Assembly (NCBI GenBank): GCA_945883625.1
Contig: CAMCXW010000008.1
Location: 1 to 59,707 of the forward strand
DNA from: Spirosoma fluviale
GTDB lineage: Bacteria > Bacteroidota > Bacteroidia > Cytophagales > Spirosomataceae
Length of the DNA: 59,707 bases
Direction: 5' to 3'
Below the pieces are notes generated by a model that saw only the letters and a program-made list of their open reading frames with translations, was not told where the DNA came from and did not search any database. Positions 26,601-35,717 of this stretch are shown here, in pieces (positions within the stretch are counted from its first letter, which is position 1; every line of letters starts with the position of its first letter). A program made the translations under genes and the position numbers.

Positions 26601-26691
26601 GAATACAGGTGCAGCATTTGATCAAGGATTCGATCTATACCAATATCCAAAAGCGAGGACATTTATGATTGGTTTAAATATTGGTCTTTAA
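23623..26691 (+). CDS. SusC-like TonB-linked outer membrane receptor (RagA family)
   Basis: 1022-residue outer-membrane glycan or oligosaccharide importer. Signal peptide MKKIQLTLLFMLLIFQGFAQ; carboxypeptidase-regulatory-like domain (VKGRVSSSDGTGIPGVSVTEK, about 24-105); TonB-box-like EVVVVGYGTQRKSDLTGAV (about 105-123); SusC plug motifs NQAIAGRVTGV and IRIRGNTSVSVANNPLYVIDG; LKDASATAIYGARGANGVIL; then the barrel, ending in YPKARTFMIGLNIGL. It is followed after 27 bases by susD, the obligatory surface lipoprotein partner. Directly downstream of the AKR/MDR/epimerase/mutarotase operon, on the same strand, so the imported ligand may carry the L-sugar processed there. No ECF sigma/anti-sigma or hybrid regulator is adjacent. 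Confidence 0.93.
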   Translation: MKKIQLTLLFMLLIFQGFAQSLQVKGRVSSSDGTGIPGVSVTEKGTQNGSVTNADGTYAIKISSGENAVINFSSVGMISKTESVRNRATIDVTLLDNSEELSEVVVVGYGTQRKSDLTGAVGTIKTEAIQERRSASLNQAIAGRVTGVNVSVNSGRPGGRSNIRIRGNTSVSVANNPLYVIDGVILVASDLANGSTPIDYLNANDVSSIEILKDASATAIYGARGANGVILISTKRGSQDGGRISYDTDFSVGVLPRKIPLLNSAEFLLVEDQAYINAKKYDPVGFAGGKYTNPATKRNNPLLFDSSGKPLYDTDWQDESLKPALTQNHQLGFSGGNSKDSYGLYLGYRDEEGLMNGSYLTRYSSRFVLDSQIKPWLKVGGSLSYNFQNESQVDPLGNGGIVAMRQVLEALPIIPVKYPDGSWGSNENYPGMEGGANPITVSEERLFLLKTQSLMGNFYTNINLAKGLDLRTTVGVNVINQETNYYGGRTLLYIARNQGGDAALTSDRHNSWQIENYLTYTKKISEDHSIVAMLGQALQHVDRMNFTARAQRFQDDYFQFNNLGTGAVTPASSSSLSAYGLESYFGRFNYNLKDKYLLTFTGRVDGSSKFGSENRYAVFPSAALAWKVIEEDFMQDIPFVSNLKLRTSYGITGNSEITAYQSLAGLGNYAVIFNNSRQVGIGVNRLANTDLRWEKTAQVDVGLELGLINNKINIEVDLYRKLTSDMLLSAPVPSSSGFTTVSKNVGSMENRGLEIGINSVNITTPNFSWNTNFNISFNQNKVVELAGGSDIFLGATIVRVGEPVGSFFGYVNKGTYTVAEEGLAAKYRKKPGDIKNQDTNNDGVINDNDRVIIGKGIPDSFGSFINTFTVKNFELMVDLQFMSGNDVLWRSKHSAEDRVGIANSFKTVLNGWTPANQTATLAELRPVSAGYNTFNDTDKIIDGSFIRGRNAVFSYKFSPDVVRKMKLSKLRAFVSVQNFFLATKFPGYDPEVANTGAAFDQGFDLYQYPKARTFMIGLNIGL

Positions 26692-26718
26692 TTATTATCA
26701 CTTTAAAATAATACTAAG

Positions 26719-28215
26719 ATGAAATTCAATAAAAAGAAGTACTACGTATTAATAATCAGTTCATTATTAATCTTCAGTGGATGCTCTGAGTTTTTAGAGG
26801 AACCCGATAAATCAAATTTTACAAATGAAAATTATTTTACGAAGCCAGAGCATGCAGAGAGCGTCGTGAATTCAATTTATCAGGATTTACAACCAGTCCT
26901 AGTCAGTGGTTTTGGTGGTGGCCCTTGGATGATGACTGAGTTTGCGACGGGACTTGCCAATACTGAACTTGGGCAAGCCCAAAATTCAATATTTGTCAGA
27001 AACTTAAATAACAATTCAGATAATGGCTACGGCCAAACCTATTGGACTAGCTATTACAGGGGAATTGCCAATGCTAATTTGGCCATTGCCAAAATTCCAG
27101 GTATACCGATGAATGAAGTAGCAAAGAAGAAAAGTTTAGGAGAGGCAAGATTCTTAAGAGCATTTTATTATTTTGAACTCGTAAGAATTTTTGGATCCGT
27201 GCCGTTAATAACTGAACCTGTTGGCTTAGGATCTAAGGATCTTTATCCTGAACCAGCGTCTGTCGAAAATATCTATAAATTAATTGAAAGCGATTTACTA
27301 GAAGCAGAAAAATCTGGATTGCCGACAAGGGATGCTTCAGGCCGAGTTTCAATTGGTGCTGTAAAATCATTGCTTTCAAGTGTTTATTTAACAATGGCAG
27401 GGTTCCCGTTAAACAAACCTGAAAATTTTGCAAAGGCAGCTGAAAAAGCACTAGATGTGATGAATTCTAATCAGTTTTCGCTTTTCACGTCTTATGATGA
27501 TTTACATCTTCCGTCAAGAAGAAATAGCATTGAAAATATTTTTCAAGTTCAATATTTGGTTAACATTATAGCTTCAAGTTTGCAAACTGCTATTATTCCA
27601 TACAACCAAGGCATCTCCAATTATGCTGCTGAAACCGGTGCAATATTTGCGAATAAAGAGTTTGTTGAGTCTTATGAGAAAGGCGATAAACGGGCAGCTG
27701 AAAAGCAATTCTATTATACGAGTTATACCTTAAGAAATAACCGTAGCCAATCAAAGAATTTAGGAGGCTATTATATATTTAAGCACTTTGATGTTGTTGC
27801 TCAAACTTCGACAACAAGTAGCGATTTAAATTGGACGATAATGCGATATGCAGAAGTATTATTAAACTATGCAGAGGCCGCAAACGAAGTAAGCGGACCC
27901 ACCCCAGCTGTATTAAATGCAGTTAATTTGATCAGAAAAAGAGCTGAATTACCTGAATTAACTGGTTTAACAAAAGCAGAATTACGCGAGGCTATCTGGA
28001 GAGAAAGATGGTATGAGCTAAGTTTTGAAAATAAAACTTGGTACGATATGGTCAGACTACGTAAAGCATTCAATGTTTTTACTAAAAAATTCGAACCATA
28101 CGTAGGACATAAATTCTCCTATGGTCCAACTCTTTCCCAAAAGGAACTTCTTTTCCCAATACCAACTGCTGAAATAAGAAACAATAACAAGTTAAAGCAA
28201 AATCCGGGATATTAG
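26719..28215 (+). CDS. SusD-like surface glycan-binding lipoprotein (RagB family)
   Basis: 498-residue lipoprotein with lipobox FSGC (Cys21), followed by SEFLEE, the acidic stretch typical of surface-exposed SusD proteins. SusD signatures: ANLAIAKIPGIP, GEARFLRAFYYFELVRIFGSVPLIT (TPR-like helix), NYAEAANEV, AVNLIRKRAELPELTG, LREAIWRERWYELSFENKTWYDMVRLRK and the C-terminal LLFPIPTAEIRNNNKLKQNPGY. Forms the lid over the SusC channel and binds the incoming oligosaccharide or peptide. Second gene of the susCD pair; a strong terminator follows at 28235-28267. Ligand unknown. Confidence 0.92.
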   Translation: MKFNKKKYYVLIISSLLIFSGCSEFLEEPDKSNFTNENYFTKPEHAESVVNSIYQDLQPVLVSGFGGGPWMMTEFATGLANTELGQAQNSIFVRNLNNNSDNGYGQTYWTSYYRGIANANLAIAKIPGIPMNEVAKKKSLGEARFLRAFYYFELVRIFGSVPLITEPVGLGSKDLYPEPASVENIYKLIESDLLEAEKSGLPTRDASGRVSIGAVKSLLSSVYLTMAGFPLNKPENFAKAAEKALDVMNSNQFSLFTSYDDLHLPSRRNSIENIFQVQYLVNIIASSLQTAIIPYNQGISNYAAETGAIFANKEFVESYEKGDKRAAEKQFYYTSYTLRNNRSQSKNLGGYYIFKHFDVVAQTSTTSSDLNWTIMRYAEVLLNYAEAANEVSGPTPAVLNAVNLIRKRAELPELTGLTKAELREAIWRERWYELSFENKTWYDMVRLRKAFNVFTKKFEPYVGHKFSYGPTLSQKELLFPIPTAEIRNNNKLKQNPGY

Positions 28216-28234
28216 TTTTGTGTAAATCTATTAT

Positions 28235-28267
28235 AAAAAAGAGGCCTTGTATAAAGGCCTCTTTTTT
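28235..28267 (+). terminator. Rho-independent terminator after susD
   Basis: A perfect 14-base stem (arms 28235-28248 and 28254-28267; core GAGGCCTT/AAGGCCTC) with a 5-base loop and a six-T run on the 3' side. Because the 5' arm starts with six As, it would also function for the convergent gene on the minus strand. It marks the 3' end of the susCD transcript. Confidence 0.88.
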
Positions 28268-28376
28268 GTTTATAATTCAAATGAAAACTAAATTTGAATA
28301 ATTAATATGAGGTAAAAATTGATTTTAATTACGCCAACATTTTACTACAGTAAACACATCAAAATAATAATTTTGA

Positions 28377-29747
28377 TTAGTCCTCCCACGTATCAGTTCT
28401 GAATAAATTAACAGGCAAACCTTCTTTGCTGAACAAATTAGGCATACTGTCATTTTTAAACGCGTAGCGCACCGCAACAGGATTAGGTACTTCTGGGCTG
28501 GAAACGGTTAATACAGAGCCACTGATTTTACCTTCTGCTGGATAAAATTTACGATCCTCCCCGGCAATCATTAGGTGACTAGGATCGCCATCTTTCGATA
28601 CGAGTTTACTTGTTATCTCGCGGAAATAAATCTTAATTTTTCCATTTTCAATCTTTAAACGATCGTATTTAGGATAGAAAATTGGTCCTGCCTCCTGGCC
28701 ATAATGTTTAACTAAAGCTAAATTGGCAAAACGATTAGCCACTTCAACTTTAATCGTAGGATGGATATTACTCACGTCAGGAACCAAATCCGACAATACA
28801 ACCATCGCTGTATTCTCTAAGGCTAAATTTTTCGTTTGGGCCTCTCTCAATTTCGCACCATTGATGTTATCGCCATATTTGTTGTACGGTGCAATTTGAG
28901 CAAAATAAAAGGGAAAATTTTTGTTGAATGCCGACCGCCATGATAGAATCAAATCGTTCATCAATTCGGCATAAGTCCCATTTTGGCCAACATTACTTTC
29001 TCCTTGATACCATAAAACACCCGCAATATTGTAGTTGACAATCGGTGCAATCATGGCATTATAATTCATTCCAATGCTCGATTGGTTATTTTTTATCGCT
29101 TGAACCAAATGCGGTTTTTTCATCACAGAGTCCCGGGCAATCCAAACTTCCGCTTTTGTCCCACCCCAATTCGAACTAATAAGCCCCATCGGAACCTTCA
29201 ATTGAGCGTGTAGTTTTTTGCCGAAAAAATACCCAATCGCTGAAAAGGCTTTCATGTCCGTGGGATTACACACCACCCATTTGGCTCGTACATCCTCTTG
29301 CGGATATTTAGCCGTGCCTTTGGGAATGTAAAAAAACCGGATCTGATCATTCGTGGCATTCGGCATCTCATCAATAGACTCTTGTAAATTCTGAGATCCA
29401 CTCCACTCCATATTGCTTTGGCCAGAAAACACCCAAACTTCACCAAAAACAACATCAGAAACGACTAACGAATTTCCACTTGTTTTGAAGGTAATGCGGT
29501 GATTTCCACCCGCTTTCGGCGTATTAATTTGCAAGGAAAAATGGCCTAAAACCGACTTCGTTTTGTACTGCGTTGTGTCCCAATCAACAGTCACTTTAAC
29601 TTCCTCAGCGGGATTAGTAGTCCATCCCCACAAAGTAACTTTTGCTTTTTGCTGAAGGACCATGTGATCGCCAATAATCGCGGGCAATTGGACATCCGCT
29701 TGCAATCTGAAAGCAAAAAACACAAACAATAGACATAATTTTTTCAT
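28377..29747 (-). CDS. Sialate O-acetylesterase-like SGNH esterase, exported
   Basis: 456-residue exported carbohydrate esterase of the sialate O-acetylesterase (SASA/DUF303) family, expected to remove acetyl groups from glycans. Signal peptide MKKLCLLFVFFAFRLQA, a short beta-sandwich (about 20-105), then the catalytic domain with the Ser block FSGQSNMEW, GLISSNWGGTKAEVW, VLWYQGESN and the C-terminal Asp-x-x-His block in SNIHPTIK. All catalytic landmarks are present. Convergent with SusD across the terminator. TAAACC word on the minus strand (complement of 29755-29760), 7 bases before the start. Its vicinity to SusCD suggests removal of O-acetyl decorations from the imported glycan. Confidence 0.88.
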   Translation of the reverse strand: MKKLCLLFVFFAFRLQADVQLPAIIGDHMVLQQKAKVTLWGWTTNPAEEVKVTVDWDTTQYKTKSVLGHFSLQINTPKAGGNHRITFKTSGNSLVVSDVVFGEVWVFSGQSNMEWSGSQNLQESIDEMPNATNDQIRFFYIPKGTAKYPQEDVRAKWVVCNPTDMKAFSAIGYFFGKKLHAQLKVPMGLISSNWGGTKAEVWIARDSVMKKPHLVQAIKNNQSSIGMNYNAMIAPIVNYNIAGVLWYQGESNVGQNGTYAELMNDLILSWRSAFNKNFPFYFAQIAPYNKYGDNINGAKLREAQTKNLALENTAMVVLSDLVPDVSNIHPTIKVEVANRFANLALVKHYGQEAGPIFYPKYDRLKIENGKIKIYFREITSKLVSKDGDPSHLMIAGEDRKFYPAEGKISGSVLTVSSPEVPNPVAVRYAFKNDSMPNLFSKEGLPVNLFRTDTWED

Positions 29748-29871
29748 GATAAAAGGTTTAGATTTAAACGTACACTTACTTCATCAACTAAATATTGTGC
29801 GAATCGAAAAGTATGTTAACCGAGCTCGAATATCTAAAAGATTCCCAAAAAATACGAAAAAAAATTAATAC

Positions 29872-32295
29872 CTAATCATCATCATCTTTTTTTGGTGTCG
29901 GGTAAACAAACGCCGCACGCGTAGGACCTGGATATGGGATTTTATCCCCTTTTAGCCCGTGCCATAGAACAATGTTAAATGCTACATCATTATTCGTGTC
30001 TTCCTTTTCAAAATTAAATAATTCAGATTTACGCTGCCATTCATTCTTTACCACGTTTTTAGCCTGTAAATCAACGTCGGGTACGATCGCTTTAAAATCA
30101 CTCGGCTTCGCAACCGCATCGAAACAACGCCACATCGGCATAGCAGCAGCATCATATTGCGACATCGGATTTAAGCCTAAAATCAATTCCATCGTACGCA
30201 ACATGGAACTGGTTGAATAAGCCGTATGATCAATGAAATTTCGTTTCACAAATCCTCCTGCCACATAAGCCGTACTCCGGTGCGCATCCACATGGTCGGC
30301 ACCATTTTGTGCATCATCCTCCAAAATAAAAACGGCTGTTTCATTCCAAATTGGACTTTGAGAAAGCGTTTCGATCAATTGCCCCACCGCCAAATCATTG
30401 TCCGCCACATGGGCATATGGCGTAGGCCGACCGATTCTAAGCCCTTCCGTATGATCATTACCTAAACGTAACGTATTAAATTGTGGAACTCGATTTTCCT
30501 TTACCATGGTCTCAAATTCAGTTTTCCAAATGCGTAAACGGGTCGTATCCATAATCGATAAATTATAGCTTGGAAAACTTGGATTAAAATGCTTCTCCAA
30601 TGCAGGAATGGCGGCTTTTCCATTCGTTACAAACTCACCATAGCTTCTGTATGTAACTCCATAACGATTACACATATCCCAGATATAACCGTTTTTGTTA
30701 AGGACTACATTTTTTTCTGCCTCACCGTAAATTCCACCACCTTTGGCGCCATAGCTAGTGGGCCAACTCTTCTCCATGTAATCCGTGGCGTAAGCCCCCA
30801 TGGACCAATGATGCCCATCGGCACTTACCTCCGCGTCAACAAAAAAGTTATCTAATAGAACAAATTTTTCGGATATGGCATGTTGGTTAGGTGTATACTT
30901 TTTACCAAACAGCAATAACGTTGTATCGCCATTACCGCCTTTCACATCAGATAAAACTTGATCGTAGGTCCGATTTTCTTTGATCACATAAAAGACGTAT
31001 TTGATAGGTGACTTCTCCCCCATTTTCATTGGGATTGGAAAACCAGGAGCCTCTTTATCAGCAAGTTCTGATTTCGACGGACTAAAAGATGTGTTGCGAT
31101 AAACAGCTTTTGTATAGGTCTGAAGGTCTTTTTCTGTAGGCGAAGGGATGATGCTCATGGAACCCTTGAACATAGAACCGATATATTGTACCTGCTTCGG
31201 AGCATTCATATCAGCACCGTGTAATATCACTTCTTGACCATTTTTTACCGGCCGAGGTCCGTATGGATTAGCTAGGGAAGTATTCCCTTTTCCATTGGCA
31301 ACCCAAATTTTATTATTGATAAACTTCACCTGCGTTGGGAACCAACCCACCGGAATGAATCCCTTTGAGCGACTTTTTCCTAGTACGCTGACATCAAAAA
31401 CAGATAAACAATTATTATCCGCATTAGCGATGTACAAAGTTTTTGTACGCGGATCAATAGCCAAACCATTCGTCGTCGAGCCTGAAGGTGAATTTGCATA
31501 CAAAGCGGCATCCAAGGTCTCAATTAGTTTTTTAGTTGGCACATGAATAACTGAAACAGTATTATCATTGGCATTGCATACATACAATAGTTTCCCATCC
31601 TGGCTGAGTAGCATCTCATTGGGGTTGTCACCTACGGCGATAGACTGTTTCCAAGCTTGTTTATTTAGGTCAAAAATGAGTACTTGGTTACAACCCCAAC
31701 ACGAAATATATAATTCTTGTCCGTTGGGACTAATCACCGACATATACGCTTCACCGTCCAAACCAAATTGCTTTTCGATTTTTTGTGTGTTGGCATCAAT
31801 AATGTATAAACTTCGATTGTCACGCGTAACTACGTAAATTTTTGCGCGTTTTGCGTCGTAGGAAATACCTGAGGGGGCAATTCGATTGGGCCATGCGGCA
31901 CCTAAACTAATTTCATCTTTTTTTGTCAGCTTTTGCTGAATGATTTCATAGCGAACAATCTTATTATCATGACCTGCAGCGGCATATAAAAAGTGATCAT
32001 CTGGGCTAAAGGCAAGTCCATACCATGCTTTTGGAATGATAACAGAATCAATAACTTGCTCCGATTTAACATCGATAAGTAGAATACTATGTGCGCTGAC
32101 GCCATTATTCGTCACGGCAACAAGCTTTTTTGAGGTACTGATAGCCACATTTAATGGTAAATCACCTAAGGCAAACGATTTACCTGCAGGGCTTAACTTC
32201 CAGCCATTGGGCAAGGAAACAATGGGTGACATTTTCTGCGCAGAAATAGCAAAAATATTACCTAAAAATAAGAGAATTAGTGCGTTGGTTTTCAT
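29872..32295 (-). CDS. YncE-like beta-propeller / phosphoesterase (alkaline-phosphatase superfamily) fusion, exported
   Basis: 807-residue exported two-domain protein. After a signal peptide (to about residue 20) an YVTN/YncE-type propeller occupies about 30-340 (repeats such as VAVTNNGVSAHSILLIDVKS, LYISCWGCNQVLIFDL, LYVCNANDNTVSVIHV, LYIANADNNCLSVFDV). A phosphoesterase domain of the phospholipase C/acid phosphatase type follows (about 425-800): YVFYVIKENRTYDQVL, DAEVSADGHHWSMGAYATDY, AVFILEDDAQNGADHVDAHR. The metal-binding Asn/Asp/His positions look intact. Likely a periplasmic or secreted phosphate-scavenging hydrolase. It is upstream of the esterase on the same strand by 124 bases. Exact substrate unknown. 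Confidence 0.82.
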   Translation of the reverse strand: MKTNALILLFLGNIFAISAQKMSPIVSLPNGWKLSPAGKSFALGDLPLNVAISTSKKLVAVTNNGVSAHSILLIDVKSEQVIDSVIIPKAWYGLAFSPDDHFLYAAAGHDNKIVRYEIIQQKLTKKDEISLGAAWPNRIAPSGISYDAKRAKIYVVTRDNRSLYIIDANTQKIEKQFGLDGEAYMSVISPNGQELYISCWGCNQVLIFDLNKQAWKQSIAVGDNPNEMLLSQDGKLLYVCNANDNTVSVIHVPTKKLIETLDAALYANSPSGSTTNGLAIDPRTKTLYIANADNNCLSVFDVSVLGKSRSKGFIPVGWFPTQVKFINNKIWVANGKGNTSLANPYGPRPVKNGQEVILHGADMNAPKQVQYIGSMFKGSMSIIPSPTEKDLQTYTKAVYRNTSFSPSKSELADKEAPGFPIPMKMGEKSPIKYVFYVIKENRTYDQVLSDVKGGNGDTTLLLFGKKYTPNQHAISEKFVLLDNFFVDAEVSADGHHWSMGAYATDYMEKSWPTSYGAKGGGIYGEAEKNVVLNKNGYIWDMCNRYGVTYRSYGEFVTNGKAAIPALEKHFNPSFPSYNLSIMDTTRLRIWKTEFETMVKENRVPQFNTLRLGNDHTEGLRIGRPTPYAHVADNDLAVGQLIETLSQSPIWNETAVFILEDDAQNGADHVDAHRSTAYVAGGFVKRNFIDHTAYSTSSMLRTMELILGLNPMSQYDAAAMPMWRCFDAVAKPSDFKAIVPDVDLQAKNVVKNEWQRKSELFNFEKEDTNNDVAFNIVLWHGLKGDKIPYPGPTRAAFVYPTPKKDDDD

Positions 32296-32535
32296 CCGAT
32301 TATCATTTAAAATTCAGCATGTTACTTTCAAAAATAGTGAAAATACTATGCTTGAAAATAACCGCATGATTAAATTATGAAAACGTATGACAAAATACAT
32401 CTCAATTTAACTAAAGACTCAATCTTTCAATCTGTCGAAAATTTATTTTAATCACAGGATTATTAACGTAATTTTCAATTTGAATCCGCTATTATAAGTA
32501 GAAACCCCATTTTTCGCTGACATTTAAAAAGATGA

Positions 32536-32549
32536 TGGGCGTTAGCCCA
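32536..32549 (+). other. Small hairpin in the leader of the BASS transporter gene
   Basis: TGGGC-GTTA-GCCCA, a 5-base GC-rich stem with a 4-base loop, ends 26 bases before the 32576 start. It could modulate translation or be chance; no riboswitch architecture surrounds it. The 280-base divergent gap around it contains no gene-like frame. Confidence 0.25.
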
Positions 32550-32575
32550 AATAAATACCGGAAAAACCTACAACC

Positions 32576-33631
32576 ATGAAAAACAATTTCAAATTTTTGG
32601 CTATTTCAGGTGCCAGCCTAATCATTTTGGGTCTTTTGCTTTCAGATTCATCTTGGTCAGGAATTTTATGGATTGTGGGCGTTGCCCTCATTGCCTTATC
32701 AACACACACCAAAGAGTCGCTTAAAGGATTTTCATTTACCTTATGGATCGTCACTGCGGTAGTTTTAACCTTGCAATTCCCCACGCCATTCATTGGGTAT
32801 GGAGATGTAAAATTTAAAATATTGATTATCCCATTGCTCCAGTTAATTATGTTTGGAATGGGATCTACCATGCAGATTTCAGATTTCCAAGAGGTGCTAA
32901 AGTCTCCAAAAGCAGTAGCTTTAGGCGTATTTTTTCAATTTTCCATCATGCCACTTGTCGGATGGAGCCTCACAAAAGTCTTCGATTTCCCATCAGAAAT
33001 ATCAGCCGGCATCATATTAGTTGGTTGCATGCCTTGCGGATTAGCCTCGAACGTCATGTCTTATTTAGCCAAGGCCAATGTAGCTCTCTCACTAACATTA
33101 ACGTCCATCGCCACGATCATAGCCCCTATTTTAACGCCCGTATTGATGAAAAACTTGGCAGGCCAATTGATTGAAATTGATCTAATTGCCATGATCTGGG
33201 AAATCAGTAAATTGATTTTAATCCCTATTGTTTTAGGGGTTATTTACAATCGAGTTATTGGGAATAGATGGGCCTGGTTTCAAGAGCAATTACCCCTAAT
33301 CTCCATGATTAGTATCGGATTAATCATCATTATTATTACCGCTAATGGCAGGGATGCATTAATTTCCGTGGGACCTCTACTCGTTATCGCTTGTTTTATG
33401 CACAATATTATCGGCTTTATTTTAGGCTATTGGGGCGGAAAACTTACCCGCTTACCTGAAAAAGATTGTAGAACCATCGCCATCGAAGTTGGCTTACAAA
33501 ATGCAGGATTAGCCTCTGGTCTAGCTATGGCCATGGGAAAAGTCGCCACAGTGGGCCTACCAGCCGCCATTTTTGGACCTGTTATGAACATTAATGGTTC
33601 TAGCCTAGCTAATTATTGGAAAAATAAATAA
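32576..33631 (+). CDS. Bile acid:sodium symporter family (BASS) transporter
   Basis: 351-residue inner-membrane transporter. The core BASS fold is clear: LLQLIMFGMGSTMQISDF, GIILVGCMPCGLASNVMSYLAKANVALSLTLTS (the crossing-helix region with the conserved Pro-Cys-Gly) and AIEVGLQNAGLASGLA (second crossing-helix motif). Members move bile acids, pantothenate, pyruvate or other organic anions with sodium. The first about 60 residues add two hydrophobic helices not seen in the shorter relative at 46519-47382. Convergent with the aldehyde dehydrogenase gene (28 bases). A role in the neighbouring amine operon is possible but not supported by orientation. Confidence 0.87.
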   Translation: MKNNFKFLAISGASLIILGLLLSDSSWSGILWIVGVALIALSTHTKESLKGFSFTLWIVTAVVLTLQFPTPFIGYGDVKFKILIIPLLQLIMFGMGSTMQISDFQEVLKSPKAVALGVFFQFSIMPLVGWSLTKVFDFPSEISAGIILVGCMPCGLASNVMSYLAKANVALSLTLTSIATIIAPILTPVLMKNLAGQLIEIDLIAMIWEISKLILIPIVLGVIYNRVIGNRWAWFQEQLPLISMISIGLIIIIITANGRDALISVGPLLVIACFMHNIIGFILGYWGGKLTRLPEKDCRTIAIEVGLQNAGLASGLAMAMGKVATVGLPAAIFGPVMNINGSSLANYWKNK

Positions 33632-33659
33632 CCCTTAAACTACTCGTTGACAAACTCAC

Positions 33660-35024
33660 TTACTTCCTCAAATGGTAAGCTTTCGGTTTCGTAAAAACCC
33701 TTAAACCCACATGGGAGAGTGTTGAGCCAAAACCCGAATGCCCCCTACCGCTCCATGGTAGTGCCGCACTCACCCGATCACAACAATTCCAATAACCAGA
33801 ACCTGAATCTACTTTAGCTAAAATGGCCTCTGCCCTATTTTGGTCAACCGAATACACCCCAGCCGTTAACCCATAGTTTGTATCATTCATCAAACGAATG
33901 GCATCTGCATCATGCTCAACACGCATAATACCAATAATGGGACCAAAACTTTCCTCACGCATTAACACCATATCATTTGTCACATCCACTATGACCGTTG
34001 GCTCAAAATAATTCCCCTTCCCCTCCATGCGTTTCCCTCCCACTAGAACCCGAGCTCCCTTCGCTACCGCATCCTCCACTTGGGAAGTCAAAACATCCAA
34101 TTGCGCCTTTCGGCTCAAAACCGAAATATATACGCCATCCTCCGTGGGCAAACCTACTTTCCATGAGTTAACCTCTTCCACAAAGGCCTGCACAAACTCC
34201 TCATATACAGCCGATTGCACATAAATACGTTCAACGGAACAACAACTTTGTCCATTGTTGTAAAATGCTCCATCAGCAATTCCAGCAGCTACAGCCACCA
34301 CATCCACCACATCATCCGCCACATAAACGGGATCCTTTCCGCCTAGTTCAAGTACGCATGGAACCATCTTGGTAGCCACATGCGAATAAATTTTTTGACC
34401 CGTTTGATACGATCCCGTAAAGTAAAAACCATTAAAAGGCAGGTCTAAAAGCGCCTTACCAACATCCCCCTCCCCGATAGCCACTTGAAAAACATCCTCC
34501 GGCACGCCTGCCTCAATTAGGTAGTTGGCAATTTGCAGACCTGTCAACGACGCGTATTCAGATGGTTTGTACATGACTGCGTTACCGGCCAACAAAGCTG
34601 GCACAAAAATATTTACACCCACATTGTAGGGATAATTCCACGCTGAAATATTACAAATAACTCCTAGAGGCTCATATACAATCTTTTCTGTCAATTGATC
34701 TGAAAGCGACATGATCTCATCTGTTAAATATTGGGTGGCATGTTGGGCAAGCCAACTAGCCTTTGCACCGGCTCCATTAATTTCATTTCTACTTTGTTGC
34801 AAAGGCTTACCCATCTCAGACGTTAAAATAGCCGCTAATTCTTCGCTGTTTTCCTTAATCAAAAACACAAATTTCTCAATAATATCGATACGATTCTGAA
34901 GTGGAATTGCTGACCACGCAGAGGCTGCATGTTGTAAACGGGTAAATTTTATTGCCAAACTATCCATTGAATCTTCTTGAATAGTAGCAATTATTTCTTC
35001 AGTAGCAGGATTAATGATATGCAT
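33660..35024 (-). CDS. NAD(P)-dependent aldehyde dehydrogenase
   Basis: 454-residue ALDH, last gene of the predicted gamma-glutamyl-amine operon. Catalytic Cys261 lies in NNGQSCCSVERIY, general base Glu226 in LELGGKDP, Asn129 in SAWNYPYNVGVN and Lys153 in MYKPSEYA; GSYQTGQKI is the nucleotide loop. Slightly short compared with the ~480 residues usual for ALDHs but complete. Starts 3 bases after the PuuD-like stop. Predicted to oxidise the gamma-glutamyl-aminoaldehyde made by the iron alcohol dehydrogenase to a gamma-glutamyl-amino acid (gamma-glutamylglycine if ethanolamine is the substrate). General identity is firm; the specific aldehyde is inferred from context. Confidence 0.9.
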   Translation of the reverse strand: MHIINPATEEIIATIQEDSMDSLAIKFTRLQHAASAWSAIPLQNRIDIIEKFVFLIKENSEELAAILTSEMGKPLQQSRNEINGAGAKASWLAQHATQYLTDEIMSLSDQLTEKIVYEPLGVICNISAWNYPYNVGVNIFVPALLAGNAVMYKPSEYASLTGLQIANYLIEAGVPEDVFQVAIGEGDVGKALLDLPFNGFYFTGSYQTGQKIYSHVATKMVPCVLELGGKDPVYVADDVVDVVAVAAGIADGAFYNNGQSCCSVERIYVQSAVYEEFVQAFVEEVNSWKVGLPTEDGVYISVLSRKAQLDVLTSQVEDAVAKGARVLVGGKRMEGKGNYFEPTVIVDVTNDMVLMREESFGPIIGIMRVEHDADAIRLMNDTNYGLTAGVYSVDQNRAEAILAKVDSGSGYWNCCDRVSAALPWSGRGHSGFGSTLSHVGLRVFTKPKAYHLRK

Positions 35025-35027
35025 ATA

Positions 35028-35714
35028 TTATTTTTTTTGCATCGCTTCGATAAAAGCAAAACGAATGTTTTGTGAAAAAGCTAGGTTAAAAGCAGGAATC
35101 TGCATCCGCTCTGGATGCCACTGCACGCCTAAAAAAAAAGGTAATTCCTGATCCGCATATTCAATGGCTTCCACCACCCCATCAGTGGAACGCGCAGCAA
35201 CTTTAAGTCCGCTTCCCAACTTATCTATGCCTTGGTGATGAGCTGAGTTGACCATTCCAGAAGTAAGTCCACAAATTTTTGCTAATAAGGTATCTGAATC
35301 GACCTCAATTTGATGTTCAAAATCACCTGTAGCGGTCTTTCGGTGATTCAAAAAATCACTTTCTTGAAGATCCTGAAATAAGGTTCCGCCTAAGGCCACA
35401 TTAACTAATTGGAGGCCCCGGCAAATTGCCAATAACGGTTTATTTTGCTTTTGAGCATAGTTGAAAACCGCTATTTCAAAATGATCCCGTGATTCGTTAA
35501 AATCCGTAGAATTAGGGTAATTAGTTCGTTGATTTTGGTAAAATTGAGGATGTAAATCGATTCCACCAGTCAGCAAAAAACCATCACAACGCTCGAAATC
35601 ATGTGTATTTTGATCTTGATATGCTAAGATGATAACCTCGATATCTTCACCCGAAATCCATGTTGGATAATTTTGAAAATTGGTCGCTGATGAAGTTATT
35701 CCAATGGTGCACAT
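35028..35714 (-). CDS. Gamma-glutamyl hydrolase, class I amidotransferase fold (PuuD-like)
   Basis: 228-residue cytoplasmic hydrolase of the PuuD family, which splits gamma-glutamyl-GABA in putrescine catabolism. Catalytic triad is visible: Cys98 in AICRGLQLVNVALGG, His200 and Glu202 in GVQWHPE; substrate-side motifs GFLLTGGIDLHPQFY and MVNSAHHQGIDKLG match the family. Gap of 3 bases to the genes on both sides. In this operon it would release glutamate and the product amino acid (glycine from gamma-glutamylglycine) in the last step, recycling the glutamate used by the ligase. The sequence alone would also permit gamma-glutamyl-GABA. Confidence 0.87.
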   Translation of the reverse strand: MCTIGITSSATNFQNYPTWISGEDIEVIILAYQDQNTHDFERCDGFLLTGGIDLHPQFYQNQRTNYPNSTDFNESRDHFEIAVFNYAQKQNKPLLAICRGLQLVNVALGGTLFQDLQESDFLNHRKTATGDFEHQIEVDSDTLLAKICGLTSGMVNSAHHQGIDKLGSGLKVAARSTDGVVEAIEYADQELPFFLGVQWHPERMQIPAFNLAFSQNIRFAFIEAMQKK

Positions 35715-35717
35715 ACC

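Noticed and set aside
28216-28376. Small RNA between susD and the esterase
   Set aside because: The only structure is the strong terminator; no promoter or separate transcript signal is visible.
32536-32549. Riboswitch before the BASS transporter
   Set aside because: Only one 5-base hairpin is present; no conserved aptamer core can be recognised.
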